Shown: in pieces, positions 20,824-28,514 of the stretch
Position numbering within the stretch: position 1 is the stretch's first letter
Layout: the number at the start of each line of letters is the position of its first letter
NCBI RefSeq assembly: GCF_000196115.1
Contig: NC_005027.1
Span: 5,762,001-5,826,000 of the forward strand
DNA length: 64,000 nucleotides
Direction: 5' to 3'
DNA from: Rhodopirellula baltica SH 1
GTDB lineage: Bacteria > Planctomycetota > Planctomycetia > Pirellulales > Pirellulaceae
Program-made: the position numbers and the translations under genes
Notes under the pieces: generated by a model
Databases searched by the model: none
Seen by the model: only the letters and a program-made list of their open reading frames with translations
What the model was told of the DNA's origin: nothing

Positions 20824-21363
20824 TTGACTCTGAATTCCTCCCACACCGACGCTGGCGGGTTGTCGCATTCCATTGCGGTGTACACCGGGTCGTTCGATCC
20901 TGTCACGCTTGGGCATTTGCACATCATCGAGCGTGCTTCAAAGCTATTCGACACGTTGGTGGTCGGGATCGGCATCAATGCCGACAAGAAGTCTTTGTTC
21001 AACCCGGAAGAGCGCATTGAATTGGTGCAAACCATTTCAAATCACCTGCCCAATGTCCGTGTTCAAACCTTCGATGGTTTGGCGGTCGATTTTGTTCGTT
21101 CACTGGGGGCCGGCGTCATGGTGCGCGGTATCCGCCCGCTTACCGACATCGCTGGTGAGTTCACGATGATGATGGCCAATCGCCAGTTGGATGCGGATAT
21201 CGAAACCGTGTTCTTGATGGCCGACGAACGGTTCGCGCACGTCAGTTCATCGTTGTTGAAACAGATTGCTGCACTCAGTGAGAACGACGATCACTTGGCG
21301 AAGTTTGTGCCTCGTCCCATCATTCCATCACTGCGGGCCAAGCTGGCTGCTCCATCCGTGTGA
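20824..21363 (+). CDS. coaD: Phosphopantetheine adenylyltransferase
   Basis: CoaD makes dephospho-CoA from 4'-phosphopantetheine and ATP. The nucleotidyltransferase motif TGSFDPVTLGH (Thr28 and His31 of the TxGH motif), VVGIGINADKKSLF, MVRGIRPLTDIAGEF, the ADERFAHVSSSLLKQIA segment and the length of 179 residues are all typical. The start appears to be TTG at 20824, giving a roughly 16-residue extension before the conserved SIAVYTGSF. It is tightly linked to the upstream aminotransferase and the downstream AraC regulator. Confidence 0.94.
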   Translation: MTLNSSHTDAGGLSHSIAVYTGSFDPVTLGHLHIIERASKLFDTLVVGIGINADKKSLFNPEERIELVQTISNHLPNVRVQTFDGLAVDFVRSLGAGVMVRGIRPLTDIAGEFTMMMANRQLDADIETVFLMADERFAHVSSSLLKQIAALSENDDHLAKFVPRPIIPSLRAKLAAPSV

Positions 21364-21383
21364 TAGTTCCGGGGATCCAATTG

Positions 21384-22292
21384 ATGTCCGGAAAATCAAC
21401 ACACTCAAAGTTGTCCCCGCCAACTCGCGCCCGGCAAGTTCGCACAGCGATGTCAGAGCAGTTGCCGCCATGGGGTGTTTTGGTGTTGGAGAGTCATCAT
21501 GCTCCCGACTTTTCGATGCAATGGCGTGAGCACGCATTTGTCAAAATCGTTTACTTCCTCAGTGGCGCGGGGATGTTTCATTTGGATGAGCATGGCATTG
21601 AGTTCTCAGCGGGCGATGTATTTGTAATAGCACCGCATCAGCGGAATCGAATTTGCGATGGCGAAGGAACGCCGTCCAGTTTGTATGTCGGCTGCATCTG
21701 CGAGAACGTACTGAAGGCGGAGCCCGTCACCGCCGAAAAGATTGCTTCGGGCAAGCTGTCGGGCGGGAGTCGGCAAACGCATTTTGTCGCTTCAACGTTG
21801 CGGCGGATGGTTTACACGCAAGACTTGTCGTCGGCCTCGTGTGGCGTCGACATGATGATTGATGCTTGGCGTTTGCTTCGAGGCGTGACCGATTTCGATT
21901 GCAATCGAAAGGAAGGCAACGATGTGGCGGATCTCGAGCCGAACGGTGTTGCCCAGACGTCTGATGTGGAGGTCGTCCAGCAATACATCGATGAGTTGCA
22001 GACATCATTCTTGGAAGCAACCACGATCGATGCCGCCGCAAACCAACTCAATTTGTCTCGCCGCACCTTCACCCATCTTTTTCGTGAATTAACGGGCACC
22101 ACTTGGTTGCGGCGAGTGCGAGAACTCGGAATCGAACACGCCAAAAAACTGTTGCAAGAAACCGATTTGCCGATCGCGTCGGTTGCCTTCGAATCCGGTT
22201 TCGCTGACCTGTCGACCTTCTATCGAAGATTCACATCCATGGTCGGCCAGTCACCAGCCGCCTATCGCCAGCAGACTAATACAGATGTCTGA
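21384..22292 (+). CDS. AraC-family transcriptional regulator with N-terminal cupin
   Basis: The N-terminal half is an AraC-type cupin sensor domain (FHLDEHGIEFSAGDVFVIAPHQRNRI), and the C-terminal 90 residues contain two helix-turn-helix motifs: AANQLNLSRRTFTHLFRELTG and IASVAFESGFADLSTFYRRFTSMVGQSPAAYRQ. It should bind DNA as a ligand-responsive activator. The frame is open from a GTG that overlaps coaD (21360). I chose the ATG at 21384, and the ATG at 21450, next to PPWGVLVLESHH, is also plausible. The sensed ligand and targets are unknown. Confidence 0.88.
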   Translation: MSGKSTHSKLSPPTRARQVRTAMSEQLPPWGVLVLESHHAPDFSMQWREHAFVKIVYFLSGAGMFHLDEHGIEFSAGDVFVIAPHQRNRICDGEGTPSSLYVGCICENVLKAEPVTAEKIASGKLSGGSRQTHFVASTLRRMVYTQDLSSASCGVDMMIDAWRLLRGVTDFDCNRKEGNDVADLEPNGVAQTSDVEVVQQYIDELQTSFLEATTIDAAANQLNLSRRTFTHLFRELTGTTWLRRVRELGIEHAKKLLQETDLPIASVAFESGFADLSTFYRRFTSMVGQSPAAYRQQTNTDV

Positions 22293-22450
22293 GACCGAAA
22301 TTTGAGGCGGCTTCCGTCTATTGTTGGGAAGACTTCTCGCCGCATGATCGACGACGGCCACGTCCGGGGCGGCATTGTGTTGTTCTGCAACGTTCGCAGC
22401 GTTTCCACTTCGAGCTAAACAGCGAGCGAAGTTCAAGTGTTGGAAGGTAA

Positions 22451-22714
22451 GTGTGGCATAGGCTTCTGGGCTGTGTTCCGCGCAATCACAGGCTGGAAGC
22501 CTTTTTGTACCCCACATCTTTTGGGAGCCGCTTGCGTTAGGAATACAGACGTTTTGAAGCCAAGCATCCCTTGCCCAAAAACCATTAGTGTTCGATCAGC
22601 GGAGATTAGTGTTCCCTTGGTCGCTCTGGCGGAACACTAATCCACTCTGATCGGACACTAATCTTTGGTGTTTCGAGATGTGGGGTATAAAAAGGCTGGA
22701 AGCCTACGCCACTT
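22451..22714. repeat. Palindromic intergenic element, copy 2 (inverted relative to copy 1)
   Basis: Read on the minus strand, this segment matches 941-1243 almost base for base: the same CTTTTTATACCCCACATCTCGAA, ATTAGTGT(C/T)C blocks, CAAGCGGCTCCC segment, and GTGGGGTACAAAAAGG. It has inverted ends (GTGGCATAGG / CCTACGCCAC) and terminator-like hairpins (AGGCT-TCC-AGCCT-T5 and its counterpart on the other strand). It sits in the 527-bp junction between the convergent AraC and ATPase genes. I see nothing else in 22293-22450 or 22715-22819. Confidence 0.87.
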
Positions 22715-22819
22715 GTTTTCCGCTCCGTCCTAAGGACGTCGGCTCATCCCGAGGCGAATTTGCGTGAACGGCTTCAGAAGAGTTGTTGTTGATAATTCGG
22801 AGGCGAAGCCTCGAAACAA

Positions 22820-25800
22820 TCACGGTGAGAACACGTCAAACAGCGTGTCGGGAGGCGAGAGACTCTCGTCTGGCTTTTTCGGCGATGCTTTGGGGGACGC
22901 CTTTTTCCGCGCAGGTCTCTTCTTTGGTTTTGGATCTGAAGTGGCCGGTCTAGCGGATGACCCGGATGCGGTTGAGCTGGCTTCTCCTAGCCGGTGAACG
23001 TGGTAGCCGTCATCGGGAAGCGTTTCGGACGCCAAGTCGACCAAGTGATCGTGGTGCGTGAACAAGATGACTTGGGTGGTGGTGGAGAGTTCCGAGAACA
23101 CCTTCAGTGCCGCTGCGGCGCGGCGATCGTCGAGCTGGATCAAGCAATCGTCGATGATCAGCGGGATTGCATTGGCGTGGGCCAACTGGTGTTTTAGCGA
23201 CGCCAAACGCAACGCCAGATACAAGGCATCCGCAGTTCCCGTGCTCATGCGGTTGGCCGGCACGTCGATTCCATCTCGTACGCCAAAGAGCGATGGTTTG
23301 TCGCCTTCTCCGTAGTCGACTCGCAACGATTGATATTCGTCACAGGTCAGTGTCGCGAAAAAGGATTCTGCCTCGCGCAGCACTGGTTCTTGGTTTTGAT
23401 TGCGATAATGTTCCATGGCCCGTTGCAAGATCGCCGCCGCCAATCGCAGACGGATGTACTCTTCCGATTCCCGCTGGAGTTTTCCAAGTGAGAATTGCAT
23501 TTGCTGCGAGAGTTTGGACGCCTCACTGCTTCCGTTGATGGCGTCCAGTCTTTGATTCAGACTCCAAAGCTCTTTTTGAGACGCCGAGAGTCTTTCGTCC
23601 AGTTCGCTTTTCTTGTCAGTCAGCTGCTTAAGTTCTTCGGCGATCATCGCCGGTTGTTGACCCTGCAAGGATTCGATGAACGATTCGCGATCCTGGCCGC
23701 TTGCCCAATGATCGAGTTGAGATTGCAGGTCCTCAACCTTGGACTGCGCGAGGATGCGGCGACGGCTGCGTTCTTCCACGTCGCCCAGTTCTTCCGGAGC
23801 AGAACAATGAGCTTCATCGAAAAGTTGTTGTTGCGTGATTGCGAGTCGCTCCAACTGCTCGTTGGCATCCGCGAGTTCACGTTCGCGTTGGCTGAGCTGC
23901 TGTTGAACTTCGTCTCGAGCGCTGCGAGCACGTTGTTCCCGTTGCAAACGCTCGTGCGCCGAGTTAATCGTCTCAGCCAGTTCGGTCAAGCCGGCGGTGT
24001 CGCCTGAAGGAATGGTCGAGGAGTTTGCGACAACGTCCGGTGAGTCCAACGAATCACGCAGCCGGATCGCTCGTCGGACAAAGGCATCGGTTTCTTTGCT
24101 AATCGATGCGATGCGAAGCGAGATGTCGTCCCGTTGCTTCTTTTGACCGATCAACTGTGTGATCGAGTCCATCATCGACAATGCGTCTTGCGGAGCGGGT
24201 TTGGTTGTCAGTTTGAGCGATGCCGTCAGTTCGTCCCACTGTTGGTCCCAAGAATCCAGGGCACTCTGTCGACGTTGCAGTTTGGATTCTAAGCCGGGAA
24301 TCTCAGTTCGGCATTCGTTGCGTTTGTTTTCACGCTGTTCGCGAAGTTTGAGTTGTTGAGCGTGCTCTGCACGTTGGGTCAACGCCACGTCATGCAATCG
24401 CGAAAGATTGGTGCTGGTTTGTTCTAGTGAATCCTTTGATGAGTTGTCGGAGCCTACCATCTCCAACGCTTGTTGCAGACGTGAAATGGCTTGTCGCAGT
24501 TGAGCGTGTGATTGATCACGTTCGGCGATTGCGGTTTGCAACTCGGCAAAGTGTTCAATCAATTTTTGGTGATCGGAAATCCAGCTCCGCATGGTGTCGG
24601 GATCACTTGCTGGGACGCCAGCCGCTTGCCAGATGGATTGCCAGTTTTCTTGGGCTTGGGCCAGTGATGCTTGCGCGGTGGCAAGCACGGAGTCGTGCTC
24701 GGACAATTGCCGACGCAGTTGGTCCAGGTTGTTCTGAGCAGCTTGTCGTCGATAGATCGACTGGTGTTGCGACTGGAAAATGTCCGCGATCGAATCGGCG
24801 CGATGGATCGCCAGTTCGGCTGCGGCAAGCTGCGCGGCCCATTGGTCGGCGGAGGTTGTGCCCGCGTCTTGCTTCATTGCATCAATGATTTTATCGCGAT
24901 GCTGGCGGGCGTCGCGAAGATCTTCGGGCGTGGGAAGGTCGCCTGCGTCCGCGTTCAGCGAGGCGATTTTTTCTTCCGCGTTAGCGAGTGTTTGTTGAAG
25001 TTCCTGGCCACGTTGCTGGCACAACATGACTTCTTTGCCAGCCCGATCGAGGTCCTGCGTCAAATCCGTCAATTGCGACTGCGTTGGCAGCGAAAGTTCC
25101 ACAGCGGACTGAATCGCGTCGTCATCGCTGGATGGATCCAGTTTCAATCGACGATGAATGGTCTGGCATTCGCGAGCCAGTTTTTCGACTTGCGATTGTT
25201 CTCGGCGTGCCGCTTCGATCCAGCGTTCGGGGGCACCCATTTCATCGAGGGTGCGGTCGAGCAATTGGAACTGCGTTGGTGTTTTAGATTCGGCCAACGC
25301 TTCCTCGGCCAACGTCAGTTCCCGTTTGGCTTGGTCGAGCTGATCCGAGGCGTCATCGCGTTGTTGGACCAGTTTTTCGTATTCGCTCGCCAGTCGTTGA
25401 ATCTTGGCTCGTTGTGACTCACTGATTTGCAGCGAGTCGACTTGTTGCATCAACGCATCGGGATCAGTTACCTGTTGGTCAAATTCCTGCGGGACTTCAC
25501 CGAAAGCGAGGTCATGGAGTTGCGAACGCATCTCTCGTTCAAGGACCGCCAGTGATTGTCGCAGGGTTTCCTTTTCTCCCTCGGCTTTTTCTCGCCCTGG
25601 GAGTTCTCGATAAAGCGTGACGATTTCGCTCTCGAACAGTCCGATGGATTCATCGTGTCCGAGTTGTTTCAGTTGCTCGGTAAGAGCGGCATGGTTTTGT
25701 TGCAGAGTTTGCAGCAAACGGATGGTCGATTTTTGTTCTTGTTCCCATTCGCGTCGTCGATCTGGGAAGTCATCCGAAAGCATGGGGGCGTCTTGCACGC

Positions 25801-26596
25801 TAGACAATTCTTGCGTCGCCGTTTTCCAGCGTGGGATCAACGGCAAGGCTTGTTCGGCCGATTTCAGTTGAGCGATTTGTTGGGCGAGTGATTGGGATTC
25901 TTCTCGCCAACTTTGGATTTGGGTTTCCTTTTCGGCCAGTTGCTTTTGCAAGTCTGCGAATTCAGCCGGTGGGACTTGCGCTTCGCGTAGCCGACGACGC
26001 ATCTCGTCGAGTTCTTGCAGACTGTTGTTGATCGTGGGCGTTTTGCCAGTGCGTTTGAAGCGTTCGCTGGCTTCGGAGTCGAGCTGTTCATAGATTTCGC
26101 GAAGGCGTCCGATGCCGGCTCCCGCCGAGAATAGGATTTCGCCGAGTTCGCCTTCGCCTCGTAGGATTTGTTCGCCGCCAAGCAACAATTCTTCGTGCGA
26201 CAAACCAAATCGCGAGCGAAAGGTGGCTTCGTCGATTCCGCCGAGCATCTGTGCTAATTCGGAGTCGGCGATTTCAGCTTGGTCGTCCGCTCCACGCAGC
26301 GTGTTTTTGCGACCACGACGCCGAATGCACTCGAGAACTTTTTGAGTGCCGGTTCCATCACTGGAAAATGATGTTAGACGCCCGCCAACGCGGAGTTTTG
26401 CCGCCGGATGCAGGAAGGCATCGTCGGCGCGAGTGGCCATTCCAAACAACCAAGACGAGATGGCGCGCAGGCTGGTTGATTTACCCGATTCGTTGGGGCC
26501 GACGATCAGGTGGAACCGGTTTGGGCCGGCGGAAAGATCGAGGCTGCGGTTGGTGATGTGACCAAAGGCGATCAGGTCCAAGCGTTCGATGATCAT
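22820..26596 (-). CDS. SMC/SbcC-like ATPase of YhaN type
   Basis: This 1258-residue protein has an ABC-type ATPase head split by a very long coiled-coil. Walker A GPNESGKST is at residues 33-41. Near the C-terminus are the signature-like RMSTGTADALYLALRLA and Walker B IPLIIDDCLIQLDD. Between them are about 1000 residues of Gln/Glu/Arg-rich heptads. The start MIIERLDLIAFGH at 26596 overlaps the stop of the upstream phosphoesterase (ATGA), so the pair is translationally coupled like Bacillus yhaO-yhaN. By analogy with SbcCD/Rad50-Mre11 it probably works in DNA end or hairpin processing. No zinc hook (CxxC) is visible in the coil. Confidence 0.9.
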   Translation of the reverse strand: MIIERLDLIAFGHITNRSLDLSAGPNRFHLIVGPNESGKSTSLRAISSWLFGMATRADDAFLHPAAKLRVGGRLTSFSSDGTGTQKVLECIRRRGRKNTLRGADDQAEIADSELAQMLGGIDEATFRSRFGLSHEELLLGGEQILRGEGELGEILFSAGAGIGRLREIYEQLDSEASERFKRTGKTPTINNSLQELDEMRRRLREAQVPPAEFADLQKQLAEKETQIQSWREESQSLAQQIAQLKSAEQALPLIPRWKTATQELSSVQDAPMLSDDFPDRRREWEQEQKSTIRLLQTLQQNHAALTEQLKQLGHDESIGLFESEIVTLYRELPGREKAEGEKETLRQSLAVLEREMRSQLHDLAFGEVPQEFDQQVTDPDALMQQVDSLQISESQRAKIQRLASEYEKLVQQRDDASDQLDQAKRELTLAEEALAESKTPTQFQLLDRTLDEMGAPERWIEAARREQSQVEKLARECQTIHRRLKLDPSSDDDAIQSAVELSLPTQSQLTDLTQDLDRAGKEVMLCQQRGQELQQTLANAEEKIASLNADAGDLPTPEDLRDARQHRDKIIDAMKQDAGTTSADQWAAQLAAAELAIHRADSIADIFQSQHQSIYRRQAAQNNLDQLRRQLSEHDSVLATAQASLAQAQENWQSIWQAAGVPASDPDTMRSWISDHQKLIEHFAELQTAIAERDQSHAQLRQAISRLQQALEMVGSDNSSKDSLEQTSTNLSRLHDVALTQRAEHAQQLKLREQRENKRNECRTEIPGLESKLQRRQSALDSWDQQWDELTASLKLTTKPAPQDALSMMDSITQLIGQKKQRDDISLRIASISKETDAFVRRAIRLRDSLDSPDVVANSSTIPSGDTAGLTELAETINSAHERLQREQRARSARDEVQQQLSQRERELADANEQLERLAITQQQLFDEAHCSAPEELGDVEERSRRRILAQSKVEDLQSQLDHWASGQDRESFIESLQGQQPAMIAEELKQLTDKKSELDERLSASQKELWSLNQRLDAINGSSEASKLSQQMQFSLGKLQRESEEYIRLRLAAAILQRAMEHYRNQNQEPVLREAESFFATLTCDEYQSLRVDYGEGDKPSLFGVRDGIDVPANRMSTGTADALYLALRLASLKHQLAHANAIPLIIDDCLIQLDDRRAAAALKVFSELSTTTQVILFTHHDHLVDLASETLPDDGYHVHRLGEASSTASGSSARPATSDPKPKKRPARKKASPKASPKKPDESLSPPDTLFDVFSP

Positions 26597-27888
26597 CGTT
26601 TGCCTCCTTGCAGTCGGGCGAGCAGTTCTGTCGTTGCTGCTTCGATCCATTCATGACGTTCTTCCGTGTTGTCCAAGCGGATTGGGGCTTGGTCGCCGCT
26701 GAACTCGGTTGGCAGCTTTTTCAGCAGAGGCGAAAGTTCGTTGGCCATCCATTCTGAGTCGCCTCCACTTGATTTGAGCTCTTCGACGACGGACAGGATG
26801 CTTTGCAGCGGGCCTTCTTGATTCGCATCGTGTTGTTCGGTGTTGGAACGATCGGCTTCGGCCGAGGTTTTGATCTTCAATCGTTCCAGCCAAACCTGTC
26901 CGTGGCCGTGAGTGACGGAAGTGGCTCGCAGCGACGCTTCCAGGTTGGATTGTTCACGCATCCATTGGTGATGCAGGCGTGATTCGCCCGACAAGATGAC
27001 TCGGGTGACAAGCAACCGGTCCTCCGCCAGTTGAAGTTGGTCGTTCATCCAGTCTTCGTAGGCGTCCATCAATTCATCGGTGTGTGACCATTCGCCCGCG
27101 TTGGCATCGAACGTTTCGAAGCGAACGACGTCGAGTGGGACGAACCGACGTTGGGTTTGGTTGCGAGCGTCGACGTCGACCAAGATGCAACCTTTCGGTC
27201 CCGATTCGCGAATGTGTCGGCCTTGGATGTTGCCGCTGAAGACAACCGGTGCGGTGCCTTTGATTTGATGTTCGCCGCGCAAGTGGATGTGGCCGAGTGC
27301 CCAGTAGTCGTAGCCTTTGTCGGCCAGTTGTTGCGGGGAACAGGGAGCGTAGGGATCGTGACCGTCCAAGCCCGACAAACCGGTGTGCAGGATGCCGAGG
27401 TTGAACATGCCGCCGATCGGTGAGGGGTATTCAGCGGCCATGTCACCGGTTTCGGCTCGCTTGGCATAGGATCGGCCGTGGATCACGATGCCGAGGTCTT
27501 CGAGAACTCGTTGGTCGACTTTCTTTTCGCTGAGCAGAATGTCGGAGCCGTCGGGGTTCTTTGGCAGCGGCAGGTTCGACGTCATTTTGTTGGCGGCGTC
27601 GTGGTTGCCACGGATGACGGCGACGTGAATTTTTTCGTTGACCAAGCGGGTGGCTTGTTTGACAAAGAACAAACCGGTGTTTTGATCGGGCCAATCCCCG
27701 TCGTAGAGGTCGCCCGCGATGACGACCAAGTCGACTTGTTCTTCAATCGCCAAGTCCGTCATGTTTTCGAGTGCCCGCCGGGATGCCTCGCGAATTTCGT
27801 CGACGGGAGCGTCTTCGTAGGCGTCGAGTTTCTGCAGGGGGCTGTCCAGATGAATGTCGGCGGCGTGAAGGATGCGGCGGTGACTCAA
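26593..27888 (-). CDS. SbcD/YhaO-like DNA repair metallophosphoesterase
   Basis: This is the nuclease partner of the downstream ATPase. The calcineurin-like metal motifs are all present: AADIHLDSP (Asp11, His13), VIAGDLYDGDW, VIRGNHDAAN, GILHTGLSG and GHIHLRGEH. The product is 431 residues. The start is probably TTG at 27888, preceded by AGGAAG. The architecture matches Bacillus YhaO, and the overlap with the YhaN-like gene supports a complex acting on double-stranded DNA ends or hairpins. Confidence 0.92.
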   Translation of the reverse strand: MSHRRILHAADIHLDSPLQKLDAYEDAPVDEIREASRRALENMTDLAIEEQVDLVVIAGDLYDGDWPDQNTGLFFVKQATRLVNEKIHVAVIRGNHDAANKMTSNLPLPKNPDGSDILLSEKKVDQRVLEDLGIVIHGRSYAKRAETGDMAAEYPSPIGGMFNLGILHTGLSGLDGHDPYAPCSPQQLADKGYDYWALGHIHLRGEHQIKGTAPVVFSGNIQGRHIRESGPKGCILVDVDARNQTQRRFVPLDVVRFETFDANAGEWSHTDELMDAYEDWMNDQLQLAEDRLLVTRVILSGESRLHHQWMREQSNLEASLRATSVTHGHGQVWLERLKIKTSAEADRSNTEQHDANQEGPLQSILSVVEELKSSGGDSEWMANELSPLLKKLPTEFSGDQAPIRLDNTEERHEWIEAATTELLARLQGGKR

Positions 27889-27965
27889 AGGGCTTCCTGC
27901 GGGCGGGGTGAGTGGCGGGCGAGTTGGGGACGACGACGTCGTGTCAGACGGCTAGACTGAACGTC

Positions 27966-28514
27966 ATGATAACGCACCATGTTCGAATCGGCTTCGCGGG
28001 GGAAATCTATCTGGCTCGTGCCGAGCGACGGATCGAACGTGGCCGACGTGTGTTGGTGCGGACACCACGTGGCGTGGAATTGGCCGAAGTGTTGTCGGTT
28101 TGCGACGATGACGGCACGCCAACCACGCTAGAGATTCTCCGGCCGACCACGCACAACGACGATCTTCTGATCGAGCGTTTGCAGCGGCACAAGGTTCGCG
28201 CGGTTCGGGAATGCCAAGCGATTTTGGCGGAAAGTGAATCGTCAGCGGTGTTGCTGGACGTCGACCAATTGTTCGACGGCGGGACGCTGGTGCTGCACTT
28301 TTTAGGGGAACCGGATGCTCTTGGCCGCGAGCTGACCGATGCGATCGTTCGCCGCTACGAATCCGAAGTCAAGAGCATCGAGCTGAGTGATTTGATGCAG
28401 ACCGGGTGTGGCCCGGGATGCGGCACCGCCGACGCCGGTGGATGCGGCGGCGGGTGTTCATCGTGCAGCGGTTGTGGCATCGCTTCAGCGAGACAAAAAC
28501 AACCGCTTGGATAG
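27966..28514 (+). CDS. PSP1-domain protein with cysteine-rich C-terminus
   Basis: The 182-residue protein carries a PSP1 domain (VRIGFAGEIYLARAERRIERG, then RGVELAEVL), as in Bacillus RicT/YaaT, which works with RicA and RicF in an Fe-S complex affecting RNA maturation. The last 35 residues contain six cysteines in a Gly-rich tail (GCGPGC, GGCGGGCSSCSGC), which could bind a metal or iron-sulfur cluster. Cysteines of known RicT proteins are placed differently. I chose the ATG at 27966 (MITHHVRIGF). The 3' end overlaps the convergent giant gene by 30 bp. Family assignment is fairly sure; the cluster idea is inference. Confidence 0.82.
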   Translation: MITHHVRIGFAGEIYLARAERRIERGRRVLVRTPRGVELAEVLSVCDDDGTPTTLEILRPTTHNDDLLIERLQRHKVRAVRECQAILAESESSAVLLDVDQLFDGGTLVLHFLGEPDALGRELTDAIVRRYESEVKSIELSDLMQTGCGPGCGTADAGGCGGGCSSCSGCGIASARQKQPLG

